From NCBI GenBank assembly GCA_910575625.1, contig CAJTFD010000015.1, positions 1 through 64,000 of the forward strand: DNA of 64,000 bases. The letters are read 5' to 3'. Below are positions 44,231-53,167 of the stretch, one piece after another. The position numbers were made by a program, and so were the translations under genes. A model generated the notes under the pieces. That model had not been told where the DNA came from and made no database searches. It worked only from the letters and a program-made list of their open reading frames with translations. This DNA comes from Clostridia bacterium. GTDB taxonomy: Bacteria > Bacillota > Clostridia > Lachnospirales > Lachnospiraceae. Positions within the stretch are counted from its first letter, which is position 1. Each line of letters begins with the position of its first letter.

Positions 44231-45109
44231 ATGAAAATGGCAGATGTGGATGCACTGGATACACACGGCGCCGCCCTGATACTGGAAGGCGGCGCGACCC
44301 GGGGCGTGTTCACCGCCGGGGTCTTAGACTATCTGATGGAACAGGAACTGTACCTGCCCTACGTGGTGGGCGTCTCCGCCGGAGCCTGCAACGCCGCGGA
44401 CTATGTGTCCCGGCAGATCGGGCGCACCCGGGACTGTATGATCCCAGACAAAGAACACAATTACCTGAATTTAAAGCATACATTGAAGACCCACAGCCTC
44501 TTTGACATGGATCTGGTCTTCGACAGATATCCCAATGAGATCTATCCCTTTGACTACGAGACCTACTTCCATTCCCCGCTGCGCTGTGAGCTGACCGTGA
44601 CCAACTGCCTGACAGGCAGGGCGGAGTACCTGGACGAGCGGACCAGTAAAAAAAGACTGATGGACATCTGCCGGGCTTCCAGCAGCGTGCCCCTGGCAAG
44701 CCCCATGGTAAAGATCGACGGGACACCCTATGTGGACGGCGGGATCGCCGACTCGATCCCGATCATCCGCTCCCTGAAACTGGGCCACCGCAAGAACCTG
44801 ATCGTCCTCACCCGGAACGCCGGATACCGGAAAAAACCCATCCGCAGGAGCAGACCTCTTTATACAGCCATGTACAAGAAGTACCCAAACCTGGTACGGG
44901 CCATCCTGCGCAGGGCCTACATCTACAATAAGACCCTGTCCTACATCGACAAATGGGAAGCTCAGGGCAAAGTGTTCGTCATCCGCCCATTGCAAAAGAC
45001 CGTATCCCGGACCGAACAGGACCGCCAGGCTATGGAAGATTTTTATCGGCACGGCTATGATCTGATGAGAGAAAATTACGAAAAACTGTTGGGATACCTG
45101 GAAAAATGA
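44231..45109 (+). CDS. Patatin-like phospholipase
   Basis: 292 residues. The oxyanion-hole region LILEGGATRGVFTAGVLDYL, the nucleophile elbow GVSAGACNAADY (GxSxG) and the second dyad residue in YVDGGIADSIPI make a complete Ser-Asp dyad. The middle (FDMDLVFDRYPNEIYPFD) and the C-terminal end are like the RssA/YjjU family. It probably acts as an acyl hydrolase on membrane lipids. It overlaps the next gene by four bases (ATGA). Confidence 0.92.
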   Translation: MKMADVDALDTHGAALILEGGATRGVFTAGVLDYLMEQELYLPYVVGVSAGACNAADYVSRQIGRTRDCMIPDKEHNYLNLKHTLKTHSLFDMDLVFDRYPNEIYPFDYETYFHSPLRCELTVTNCLTGRAEYLDERTSKKRLMDICRASSSVPLASPMVKIDGTPYVDGGIADSIPIIRSLKLGHRKNLIVLTRNAGYRKKPIRRSRPLYTAMYKKYPNLVRAILRRAYIYNKTLSYIDKWEAQGKVFVIRPLQKTVSRTEQDRQAMEDFYRHGYDLMRENYEKLLGYLEK

Positions 45110-46485
45110 ACAAAAATAAGATAAAATTCCTGGCAGGGGCAGGGATGCTCAGCACAGCCGCCATCTGGGGGATTGCCTTTGTGGTCGTGAAAAATTCCCT
45201 GGACACCGTCCCGCCCACTTACATGCTGGCTTTCCGGTTTACGATCGCCGCCGTCCTGCTGGCCGCGATCTGCCATAAAAAACTGCGGGGCCTGACAAAG
45301 GACACGATCCGGGCCGGGGCCGTCTTGGGATTCTGGCTGTTTTTCAGCTACTTAGTCCAGACCATCGGCTGCCAATACACGACGGCGGGAAAAAACGCGT
45401 TCCTCACATCGGCCTACGTGGTGATCGTCCCGTTCCTCTGCTGGCTCTTAGACAAGAAAAAGCCCGACGGCTTCTGCGCTGCGGCGGCCGTCCTGGCCCT
45501 GACCGGCATCGGCCTCCTCTCCCTGCAGGGAGACCTGTCCGTGAACCGGGGGGATGTGCTGACATTGATCTGTGCCATCGGGTTCGCCCTGCATATGTTC
45601 TACATCGACCGCTACACAGAAAAATGGGATCCGGTAACGCTGACCGTGCTCCAGCTTTCCTTCGCCGCGCTGTTCTCCTGGCTCCTGTCCCCGATCCTGG
45701 ACGGCGGATTCCCGGAGGGGGCCTTCCGCCCGGACATCGTCGGCTCCATGCTGTATTTAGGCATTTTCAGCACCATGATCGGCTTCCTGTTGCAGAATGT
45801 CTGCCAGAAATACACCGCGCCCAGCACAGCCTCCCTGCTGCTGTCCACGGAATCCGTCTTCGGCGTCCTCTCCTCCGTCCTGCTCCTGGGCGAGCGGATG
45901 ACACCCCGGATGCTGGCGGGATGCGGGCTCTTATTTATAGCCGTGCTGCTCTCGGAGACAAAGCTGTCGTTCCTGTCGAAGCTGTTCACAGCCTTTTATC
46001 CGGATCTCTACCTGGATTCCGCCTACGACATCGACTACGAGGGATTTTACCGGGAGGGCTACCGAGGGCTCCTCTTTGACATCGACAATACACTGGTCCG
46101 CCATGGGGAACCGGCGGATGCGCGGGCCATCCAGCTGTTTGAGCGGCTCCATGGGATCGGCTTCGAGAGCTGCCTGCTCTCCAACAACAAGCTGGAGAGG
46201 GTCGCCGCCTTCCATAAACCCGTCGGGGGATATTTTATCGAAAACGCCCATAAACCCTCCACGGCCAACTACATCAAGGCGATGGAACGCATGGGCACAG
46301 ATGCGGGCACCACATTGTTTATCGGGGACCAGCTCTTCACAGACATCTGCGGCGCAAAGAGGGCCGGCATCCGCAGCATCCTGGTAAGGCCCATCCATCC
46401 AAAAGAAGAGATACAGATTGTTTTAAAAAGATACCTGGAAAAGATCGTGTTGCATTTTTACAAGGAACAAGAGGGGGAAACATAA
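45106..46485 (+). CDS. EamA (DMT) transporter fused to a YqeG-like HAD phosphatase
   Basis: 459 residues, two proteins in one frame. Residues 1 to about 290 form ten membrane helices with two EamA repeats (AAIWGIAFVVVKNSL, TAPSTASLLLSTESVFGVLS). After LSFLSKLFTAFYPDLYLDSA comes a YqeG-type domain: LLFDIDNTLVRHGEPAD with the DxD nucleophile motif, CLLSNNK, AHKPST and LFIGDQLFTDICGAKRAG with the acidic motif. Elsewhere YqeG is a separate protein that begins near KFYPD. No stop or ribosome binding site is seen at the joint. The HAD part is complete, so this looks like a true fusion. It lies one base upstream of aroK. Confidence 0.85.
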   Translation: MNKNKIKFLAGAGMLSTAAIWGIAFVVVKNSLDTVPPTYMLAFRFTIAAVLLAAICHKKLRGLTKDTIRAGAVLGFWLFFSYLVQTIGCQYTTAGKNAFLTSAYVVIVPFLCWLLDKKKPDGFCAAAAVLALTGIGLLSLQGDLSVNRGDVLTLICAIGFALHMFYIDRYTEKWDPVTLTVLQLSFAALFSWLLSPILDGGFPEGAFRPDIVGSMLYLGIFSTMIGFLLQNVCQKYTAPSTASLLLSTESVFGVLSSVLLLGERMTPRMLAGCGLLFIAVLLSETKLSFLSKLFTAFYPDLYLDSAYDIDYEGFYREGYRGLLFDIDNTLVRHGEPADARAIQLFERLHGIGFESCLLSNNKLERVAAFHKPVGGYFIENAHKPSTANYIKAMERMGTDAGTTLFIGDQLFTDICGAKRAGIRSILVRPIHPKEEIQIVLKRYLEKIVLHFYKEQEGET

Positions 46486-46486
46486 G

Positions 46487-47035
46487 ATGAGACACATTGT
46501 ACTGATCGGATTTATGGGATCCGGGAAGACAAAGACAGGTAAGCGGCTGGCCGAGGAACTGGGCCTGGCCTTCGTAGATGTGGACAGGAAGATCACCAGT
46601 GAGATGAAGATGAGCGTGACCGATATCTTCAACCGGTTTGGCGAGGTCTTTTTCCGCGCGCTGGAGACCCGGGCCATCAAAGAACTCATGGAAGAAGAAC
46701 GCCGGGCTGTGATCTCCGTGGGCGGCGGCCTGCCCATGCAGGAGCAGAACCACAAATACTTAAAAGAGCTGGGGACCATCGTCTATCTGAAAGGCTCCGC
46801 GGAGACTCTGCAAAAGAGGCTGGAAGGGGATCATGCACGCCCGCTCCTGGCCGGATCCAAGATGGACGAGAAGATCCGCAAGATGCTCCAGACCCGGGAA
46901 CCTGTCTATGAGAAACTGGCCGACGTCACCGTGCTCACCGGCAGCCAGCCCATGAAGAAACTGATCCGGGAGATCAGCGTAAAATGTGAGATGTTCGAAA
47001 ACCAATATTATATGAAGAGCAACAGCACTCTATAA
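46487..47035 (+). CDS. aroK: Shikimate kinase
   Basis: 182 residues. It phosphorylates shikimate in the route to chorismate, the substrate of TrpE. Walker A is LIGFMGSGKTKTGKRLA, the shikimate-binding aspartate is in FVDVDRKI, and the ISVGGGLPM motif and the lid arginine HARPLL are intact. GGGGGAAAC lies before the ATG, one base after the fusion gene. The C-terminal extension (MFENQYYMKSNSTL) is slightly longer than usual. Confidence 0.94.
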   Translation: MRHIVLIGFMGSGKTKTGKRLAEELGLAFVDVDRKITSEMKMSVTDIFNRFGEVFFRALETRAIKELMEEERRAVISVGGGLPMQEQNHKYLKELGTIVYLKGSAETLQKRLEGDHARPLLAGSKMDEKIRKMLQTREPVYEKLADVTVLTGSQPMKKLIREISVKCEMFENQYYMKSNSTL

Positions 47036-47058
47036 ATTTTTAAGGAGGAATGATACAA

Positions 47059-47616
47059 ATGATTTCAGCAGGAGATTTTAAAAACGGGATAACTCTGGAG
47101 ATTGACGGGAATGTGGTGCAGATCATCGAATTCCAGCACGTAAAACCGGGAAAAGGGGCCGCTTTCGTGCGGACAAAGTATAAGAACATCATCACCGGGG
47201 CTGTCCTGGAAAAATCCTTCCGCCCCACCGAGAAATTCCCGTCCGCAAGGATCGAGCGCGTGGACATGCAGTATCTGTATAATGATGGGGAACTGTATTA
47301 CTTTATGGACAATTCCACCTATGAGCAGATTGGCCTGAACCAGGATACCATCGGGGATGCCCTGAAGTTCGTGAAAGAAAACGACATCCTGAAAGTATGC
47401 TCCTACAACGGCAACGTATTCGCCGTGGAACCGCCGCTGTTCGTGGAACTGGAGATCACAGAGACAGAACCCGGCTTCAAGGGCGACACCGCCCAGGGCG
47501 CGACAAAGCCCGCCACTGTGGAGACCGGCGCGGTGGTAAACGTGCCCCTGTTCGTGGACCGGGGGGACAAGATCAAGATCGATACAAGGACGGGGGAATA
47601 TCTCTCCAGGGCATAA
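47059..47616 (+). CDS. efp: Translation elongation factor P
   Basis: 185 residues from ATG 47059 (AAGGAGG ten bases upstream); an ATG at 47050 is too close to the site. EF-P relieves ribosome stalling at polyproline. Three beta-barrel domains: KOW-like [16 protein letters not shown], the tip loop [10 protein letters not shown] with the lysine that is modified in many bacteria, and the C-terminal [17 protein letters not shown]. Last gene of the aroK run. Confidence 0.95.
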   Translation: MISAGDFKNGITLEIDGNVVQIIEFQHVKPGKGAAFVRTKYKNIITGAVLEKSFRPTEKFPSARIERVDMQYLYNDGELYYFMDNSTYEQIGLNQDTIGDALKFVKENDILKVCSYNGNVFAVEPPLFVELEITETEPGFKGDTAQGATKPATVETGAVVNVPLFVDRGDKIKIDTRTGEYLSRA

Positions 47617-47635
47617 GAGCAGAGTTCTCAAGATG

Positions 47636-47669
47636 TACGACCCCGCAGCGGCAGGCTGTGGGGTCGTAG
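47636..47669 (+). terminator. Hairpin after efp
   Basis: TACGACCCC and GGGGTCGTA pair around an inner CAGC/GCTG stem. No U-run follows, so it may be a processing or weak terminator site. A similar TACGACCCC hairpin stands at 48190 on the other side of the AT-rich gene. Confidence 0.55.
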
Positions 47670-47750
47670 ACTATAGACAAAGTACTATATTTACGACTAT
47701 CTCTCTGATATAGTGGAAGATCAGATGATCATTTAGCAATTACTTAAATA

Positions 47751-48185
47751 ATGGAAGATATCAGAAAGGAGTTTCTTTTAAATACAATGGATCTTAAGTT
47801 TTTTCTTTTTTCAATATCATTAACTTTGTTTGTTTTATTTACAAGAAATATAAACATCGACCACAATGTAAGAAATATAATAACCGCAAATCTTAATGAT
47901 AACACAGTTTCTAAAACGTATCATCCTGAAAATGATCTTAAAAATAGAAATGATGATATAGGCAATAATAAGCCTTGTTATATTTTAACCCCAAATACAA
48001 TGGAATTTCATATAATAGATTGTAAAACTTTAGATAATTTAAAATCATATGAATGGAAAGAATATTTAGGAAATAATGCGGATCTGATGAATCATGGATA
48101 TAGGCCTTGTTCGATCTGCGATCCTTTTTCCAGATCATTGCCTAAACAAGACCCGCAGCCTGAATATTTAAAATTAAAATATTGA
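47751..48185 (+). CDS. AT-rich protein with Ada-like metal-binding domain
   Basis: 144 residues. A membrane anchor (LKFFLFSISLTLFVLF) precedes a spacer and a C-terminal domain (YILTPNTMEFHIIDCKTLDN, then GNNADLMNHGYRPCSICDPF). The latter has the FH..C...L and PC..C pattern of the small Ada-type zinc domain often linked to surface nucleases, but no nuclease is present here. Base use is far more A/T-rich than in efp or the yjbR-like gene, a sign of transfer. The start is uncertain: AGAAAGGAG precedes a TTG/ATG cluster and ATG 47787 would begin right at the anchor. Confidence 0.6.
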   Translation: MEDIRKEFLLNTMDLKFFLFSISLTLFVLFTRNINIDHNVRNIITANLNDNTVSKTYHPENDLKNRNDDIGNNKPCYILTPNTMEFHIIDCKTLDNLKSYEWKEYLGNNADLMNHGYRPCSICDPFSRSLPKQDPQPEYLKLKY

Positions 48186-48190
48186 TCTTT

Positions 48191-48223
48191 ACGACCCCAC
48201 AACGACATGTTGCGAGGTCTTTA
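48191..48223 (+). terminator. Terminator after the AT-rich gene
   Basis: GACCCCACAAC and GTTGCGAGGTC form an 11-base stem with two mismatches and a GACAT loop, followed by TTTATT. Confidence 0.6.
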
Positions 48224-48231
48224 TTATGTCT

Positions 48232-48594
48232 TTACGATGCCTCCACCAGATCATAACTCATATCCAGAAGGTCCAGCGCTTTTTCCTCGCGCACACTTCC
48301 ATCCAGCACCACCGTGATCCAGTACCTCTTATTCATATGATACCCCGGCAGAAATCCCTCTGCCTGGACCAGGACCGCGGCCAGATCCGGATCGATCTTC
48401 ACATCCATCACATCCACATCCCCCGTCCCTTCCAACCCCAGACGCTGCCTGGACACACGCATGAACACCGCATACCATTTTCGATTCCTGCGGTTCCTAA
48501 GGACAGCCGCATCCGGGTCCCGTTTCCAGAGATATTCCGGCTTTGTGCCATATCGCTCATCTGCATACGCAAAGATCTTATCCCTCATACCCAT
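48232..48594 (-). CDS. MmcQ/YjbR family protein
   Basis: 120 residues. The YjbR fold is recognisable from YGTKPEYLWKRDPDAAVLRN near the start, KWYAVFMRV, VDVMDVKIDPDLA, GFLPGYHMNKRYWITVVLDG and LLDMSYDLV at the end. These are cyanide-like DNA-binding-fold proteins of uncertain function, often called MmcQ. GGAAGATGG stands ahead of the start. It is alone on the minus strand, converging on the AT-rich gene. Confidence 0.88.
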   Translation of the reverse strand: MGMRDKIFAYADERYGTKPEYLWKRDPDAAVLRNRRNRKWYAVFMRVSRQRLGLEGTGDVDVMDVKIDPDLAAVLVQAEGFLPGYHMNKRYWITVVLDGSVREEKALDLLDMSYDLVEAS

Positions 48595-48681
48595 CTTCCT
48601 CCTCTGTCCCCATTATACCCCATTCTCTCCGTAATTCCACCATCAAATTTTATATTATGATCTCACAAGACCTCACATCTA

Positions 48682-48864
48682 TGGTATAATAAGAGGATAA
48701 ATGGGTTTGGAGACCCTCTAAATCCTGCGGATGATTTGGATTTCGCGAACATTTGATACGATCCACGGCCGCTTGGATCTTTTAGAGGTGTACTTTTCTG
48801 CGAGAAAAGTACCAAAAGCGCCGGGGGATTGCGATCCCCCCCGGACCCCTTAAAACGCTTTTTT
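48682..48864 (+). ncRNA. Candidate structured RNA with own promoter and terminator
   Basis: An extended -10 (TGGTATAAT, 48682-48690) with a poor -35 starts the unit. Three paired regions follow: CCTCTAAA (48715-48722) with TTTAGAGG (48781-48788); GTACTTTTCT (48790-48799) with AGAAAAGTAC (48803-48812); and a terminator in which AAAAGCG (48814-48820) pairs with CGCTTTT (48856-48862) around an inner CCGGGGGAT/ATCCCCCCCGG stem. No ORF with a start site lies inside. The distal half resembles a dispersed repeat I recall from other clostridia, so it could instead be a repeat element. Confidence 0.45.
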
Positions 48865-48933
48865 AGCAGACAGATGTTTTTTCATCTGTATATTTGTAAA
48901 AATCAGAGGTGATTTTGAATCTTGAACACGCTC

Positions 48934-49097
48934 TAGAGTGTGTCTGAAAACCGCTTTATGTCAACTGTAAGTCACAATTTGTGGAAAATCTGGCCCAAAT
49001 GAGGAAGGCGTAGCGGGCTACGCTGACCGAAAGCGGGCCAGATCTGCCGCAAAGTGGGGCTTGCAGGTGGCGTGAATGGGTTTTAAGACACGCTCCA
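48934..49097. repeat. MITE-like inverted-repeat element
   Basis: The termini TAGAGTGTGTCTGAAAAC (48934-48951) and the complement at 49080-49097 agree at 15 of 18 positions. Inside are ATCTGGCCC with GGGCCAGAT and a central GTAGCGGGCTAC. No ORF. The terminal GAGTGTGTC is shared with the element at 11921, and the layered design with a central palindrome is shared with the element at 7935. Confidence 0.7.
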
Positions 49098-49257
49098 GTG
49101 CTCCATCCAGTCAGAGATCATCGTTTGGCTTTGTCTGATCTGTGCCAGTGCTAGGCAAGATTTCGACGGCAATGCGGTGCATCGATTAGAAATCTTAACG
49201 ACGCAATGGCGCTGAGCAGGCAGATCCAAACTATGATTTCTGGCCGGATGGAGTACT
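49097..49257. repeat. 161-bp imperfect palindrome
   Basis: The 32-base arms AGTGCTCCATCC...GTTTGG (49097-49128) and the complement of 49226-49257 agree at 27 positions. Inside is AAGATTTC with GAAATCTT. It abuts the previous element with almost no spacer. It could be a second MITE family or a large stem-loop in the pfkB-type gene leader. Confidence 0.6.
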
Positions 49258-49306
49258 AAGATTCCCGACAGAGCTCTTAACACAAAACGAAAAGGATGGA
49301 AATGAT

Positions 49307-50422
49307 ATGAAATCTCAAACGATCGCCGTAGCCGGACATCTGTGTGTAGACATCACACCCGGCTTCCCGCGCACGAAAAAAACCGACAAGATCTCCCAGC
49401 TCTTGATGCCGGGAAAGGTCATCAATGTGGAAAACGCCAGCTTCAGCACCGGCGGCGCCGTCGCCAACACCGGACTTGCCCTGAAAAAACTGGGCAGTCC
49501 CGTAATCTTGATGGGCAAGATCGGACAAGACGCTTTCGGCACGATCATAAAACAGACTTTCAGGGAATACCAGGCCGATGAGTACCTGATCGTCTCAGAA
49601 GAGGAGAGTTCCTCCTACACCATCGTCATCGCCCCGCCCGGGGTGGATCGGGTCTTCCTGCATCATCCCGGCTGCAACGACACGTTCTGTATGGCTGACA
49701 TGGACTTTGAGGCCCTCAGAGCGGCCACCCATTTTCATTTCGGCTACCCGTCCCTGATGCGCTCCATGTACATCGACGGCTCCCAGGAACTGGTGCGGAT
49801 CTTCACCAAAGTCAAAGAGATGGGGCTGACCACCTCCCTGGACATGGCCGCCGTGGAGGACGACTCGGAGGCCGGACAGCAGGACTGGCTGCAGATCATC
49901 AAAAATCTGCTCCCGCTGGTGGATTTCTTCGTGCCGAGTATTGAAGAATTGGGATATATGATGGACCGTGACCGCTATCAGGACTGGTTAAAACGGGCCG
50001 GGGAACAGGACGTGACCACCATCCTGGACGTGGAAAAAGACATCAAACCTCTGGCGGAGACACTGCTCAGTATGGGCGCAAAATGCGTCCTGATCAAATG
50101 CGGCGCACCGGGCATCTACCTGCGCACCAACACACCGGAGGTCATGAAAAAGATCGCCCCGCAGTTTACCTCCTGGGGCGACCTGGAATTTTTTGAAAAA
50201 AGTTTTGTACCGGATGCGATCCTCTCCGGTACGGGGGCCGGGGATACCAGCATCGCGGCTTTCCTGAAAGCAGCCCTGGACGGCTATCCGCCCAAACGCT
50301 GCGTACAGCTGGCCGCCGCCACCGGGGCCAGCTGCATCACCGCCTACGATGCCTTGAGCGGCCTCAAGTCCTTCCCGGAACTGATCCGGCGGATCGGATC
50401 TGGCTGGGAAAAAGTCTCTTGA
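49307..50422 (+). CDS. PfkB-family carbohydrate kinase
   Basis: 371 residues. The ribokinase fold signatures are present: N-terminal VAGHLCVDITPGF, the substrate motif STGGAVANTGLALKKLG, and the C-terminal LSGTGAGDTSIAAFLKAAL with the catalytic aspartate and anion hole. The substrate (sugar or nucleoside) cannot be told. AAGGATGG lies upstream of the ATG. It ends seven bases from the convergent secA stop, with no obvious terminator between them. Confidence 0.92.
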   Translation: MKSQTIAVAGHLCVDITPGFPRTKKTDKISQLLMPGKVINVENASFSTGGAVANTGLALKKLGSPVILMGKIGQDAFGTIIKQTFREYQADEYLIVSEEESSSYTIVIAPPGVDRVFLHHPGCNDTFCMADMDFEALRAATHFHFGYPSLMRSMYIDGSQELVRIFTKVKEMGLTTSLDMAAVEDDSEAGQQDWLQIIKNLLPLVDFFVPSIEELGYMMDRDRYQDWLKRAGEQDVTTILDVEKDIKPLAETLLSMGAKCVLIKCGAPGIYLRTNTPEVMKKIAPQFTSWGDLEFFEKSFVPDAILSGTGAGDTSIAAFLKAALDGYPPKRCVQLAAATGASCITAYDALSGLKSFPELIRRIGSGWEKVS

Positions 50423-50429
50423 TATAAAC

Positions 50430-52997
50430 TTAAGCTTTCCGTCCACAGCACTGTTTATATTTCTTACCGCTCCCACAGGGGCAGGGGTCATTGGGGTAAA
50501 CCTTGGCCGCTGCCCTTTGTTTTGGCTTTCTCGGCCCCTCTTCCTCCTTGTTGGTGGTCGTAGCCTGGGCCACCTGTTCCCTCTCCACCTTCTGCTCGAT
50601 GCGCACATGGTATAGCAGACGGACTGTGTCCTCCTGGATACTCTCTGTCATGGCATTGAACATATCATAGGCGCTCATCTTATATTCCACCACCGGATCG
50701 CGCTGGCCGTATGCCTGCAGCCCGATCCCCTGGCGGAGCTGTTCCATGTCGTCGATGTGATCCATCCACTTGTTGTCGATCACTTTCAGCAAGATCACAC
50801 GCTCCAGCTCACGGATCTGCTCCGGTTCGGGGAACTCCGCCTCTTTCATCTCGTATTTCTTGATGGCCTCCTCTTTCAGTTCATGTTTAATCTGATTTTT
50901 CTTCGTACCGGCCACCCGCTCCGGGGTCAGAGGCTTCAGCGGGATGATCGGCAGCAGGATCTGGTTAAATTCCTTTACATCCCATTCTTCCGGATCCACG
51001 TCATCCGAGAAACACATATCCACTGTATTGTCCACCACATCGGTGACCATCCGGCAGATGGGATCCCGCATGCTGTCCCCATCCAGCACCTTGCGCCGCT
51101 CTTTGTAGATGATCTCGCGCTGTTCATTGTTGACCTGGTCGTAATCCAGCAGATTCTTACGGATCCCGTAGTTATTGCCCTCGATCTTCATCTGGGCCTT
51201 CTCAATGGCGCTGGAGAGCATCTTGTGTTCGATCTGCTCGTTCTCCGGAACGCCCAGGGATTTGAAGATACCCATCAGCCTCTCGGATCCGAACAGGCGC
51301 ATCAGATCGTCCTCCAGGGAGATATAAAAACGGGATTCACCCACGTCCCCCTGCCGCCCGGAACGTCCGCGCAGCTGGTTGTCGATACGCCTGGATTCAT
51401 GCCGCTCCGTACCCACGATGCGCAGTCCTCCGGCCTCCCGGGCCACATCGTCCAGCTTGATATCCGTACCACGGCCCGCCATATTCGTCGCGATCGTCAC
51501 CGCACCGGCCACGCCCGCCTGGGCCACGATCTCGGCCTCCTGCTCATGGAACTTGGCATTGAGCACGTTGTGGGGGATGCCCTCCTTGCGCAGCATATTG
51601 CTGAGCAGCTCCGACGTCTCGATCGTGATCGTACCCACCAGCACCGGCTGCTGCTTGGCGTGGGCTTCCTTGATGGACTCCACCACCGCCTTGAATTTCT
51701 CTTTCTGGGTCATATAGACGGCGTCGTCATAGTCCACCCTGCGCACCGGCTCGTTGGTGGGGATCTCCACCACATCCATGCCGTAAATGTCACGGAACTC
51801 TTTTTCCTCGGTGAGGGCTGTACCGGTCATGCCCGCTTTCTTCTCATATTTGTTAAAGAAATTCTGGAACGTGATCGTAGCCAGGGTCTTGCTCTCCCTC
51901 TTCACCTTCACCTTCTCCTTGGCCTCGATGGCCTGGTGGAGCCCGTCCGAATACCGCCGTCCGGGCATGATACGTCCGGTGAACTCATCCACGATCAAAA
52001 CTTCGTCGTCCTTTACCACATAATCCTGATCCCTGTGCATCAGGTTGTGGGCGCGCAGCGCCAGGATGATGTTGTGCTGGATCTCCAGATTTTCCGGGTC
52101 GGAGAGGTTTTCGATGGAAAAGAACTTCTCCACTTTCTTCACGCCGTCCTCTGTGAGCGTGACGATCTTATCCTTCTCATTGACGATGAAATCCCCGGTC
52201 TCCTCGATCTCCTCGCCCATGAGCGCCGTCATCTTGGTCATCTCGCCGCTGGCCTCGCCCCGCTCGAGCTGCCGGGCCAGGATATCGCAGACCTCATAGA
52301 GCTTCGTGGATTTCCCGCTCTGCCCGGATATGATCAGTGGCGTACGGGCCTCGTCGATCAGTACGGAGTCCACCTCATCGATGATGGCATAATAAAGCTC
52401 CCGCTGGACCAGCTGCTCCTTGTAGATCACCATGTTGTCACGCAGGTAGTCAAATCCCAACTCGTTGTTGGTAATATAGGTGATGTCGCAGGCGTACTGC
52501 TCCCGCCGCTCGTCGTTGTCCATGGAATTGAGGACCACACCCACTGTGAGGCCCAGGAATTTGTGGATCTCGCCCATCCACTGGGCGTCACGGGCTGCCA
52601 GATAATCATTGACGGTCACGATATGCACGCCCCGTCCCTCCAGGGCGTTTAGATAGGCCGGGAGTGTGGACACCAGGGTCTTCCCCTCACCGGTCTTCAT
52701 CTCCGCGATACGTCCCTGGTGCAAGATCACGCCCCCGATCAGCTGCACCCGGTAATGCTCCATGTCCAGGACCCTCTTCGCAGCTTCCCGCACGGCAGCG
52801 TAGGCTTCCGGGAGGATATCATCCAAGGTCTCCCCCTTGGAGAGCCGGTTTTTAAACTCTCGGGTCTTGTCCTTTAGATCCTCATCGCTGAGAGCCTGCA
52901 TGGATGGTCTTAGATCTTCTATCTTATCTACAATGCCACGGATACGTTTCACTTCATGTTCACTATGCGTGCCAAAGACTTTTGTCCAAATACTCAT
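50430..52997 (-). CDS. secA: Protein translocase ATPase SecA
   Basis: 855 residues from ATG 52997 (CAGGAG upstream); the open frame to 53069 lacks a site. It drives preprotein export through SecYEG. Walker A is [30 protein letters not shown] is the DEAD region, and [13 protein letters not shown] and GRSGRQGD the second motor domain. The C-terminal zinc-binding tail [16 protein letters not shown] for SecB/ribosome contact is complete. Monocistronic. Confidence 0.97.
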   Translation of the reverse strand: MSIWTKVFGTHSEHEVKRIRGIVDKIEDLRPSMQALSDEDLKDKTREFKNRLSKGETLDDILPEAYAAVREAAKRVLDMEHYRVQLIGGVILHQGRIAEMKTGEGKTLVSTLPAYLNALEGRGVHIVTVNDYLAARDAQWMGEIHKFLGLTVGVVLNSMDNDERREQYACDITYITNNELGFDYLRDNMVIYKEQLVQRELYYAIIDEVDSVLIDEARTPLIISGQSGKSTKLYEVCDILARQLERGEASGEMTKMTALMGEEIEETGDFIVNEKDKIVTLTEDGVKKVEKFFSIENLSDPENLEIQHNIILALRAHNLMHRDQDYVVKDDEVLIVDEFTGRIMPGRRYSDGLHQAIEAKEKVKVKRESKTLATITFQNFFNKYEKKAGMTGTALTEEKEFRDIYGMDVVEIPTNEPVRRVDYDDAVYMTQKEKFKAVVESIKEAHAKQQPVLVGTITIETSELLSNMLRKEGIPHNVLNAKFHEQEAEIVAQAGVAGAVTIATNMAGRGTDIKLDDVAREAGGLRIVGTERHESRRIDNQLRGRSGRQGDVGESRFYISLEDDLMRLFGSERLMGIFKSLGVPENEQIEHKMLSSAIEKAQMKIEGNNYGIRKNLLDYDQVNNEQREIIYKERRKVLDGDSMRDPICRMVTDVVDNTVDMCFSDDVDPEEWDVKEFNQILLPIIPLKPLTPERVAGTKKNQIKHELKEEAIKKYEMKEAEFPEPEQIRELERVILLKVIDNKWMDHIDDMEQLRQGIGLQAYGQRDPVVEYKMSAYDMFNAMTESIQEDTVRLLYHVRIEQKVEREQVAQATTTNKEEEGPRKPKQRAAAKVYPNDPCPCGSGKKYKQCCGRKA

Positions 52998-53105
52998 CTG
53001 TTTACTCCTGTTCTTCCAATGATCTATGCAATCACGTTCTATTTTAGCACTTTCTGCCCGAAGAAACAATGAATAATTTGTTACTTATTTAAGTCCATAT
53101 GATAT

Positions 53106-53152
53106 GTAAAAACACAAACAAGACATACCTGCGCCAACAGATATGCCTGTTT
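53106..53152 (-). terminator. Terminator of the nitroreductase gene
   Basis: On the minus strand, AAACAGGCATATCTG pairs with CAGGTATGTCTTGTTT (one bulge), then TGTGTTTTTAC. Confidence 0.65.
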
Positions 53153-53167
53153 GATAAAAAATTCCAT

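Noticed and set aside
50757..52652. 631-codon open frame antisense to secA
   Set aside because: His/Leu/Asp-rich composition typical of an antisense shadow of a conserved gene; no domain or start signal.
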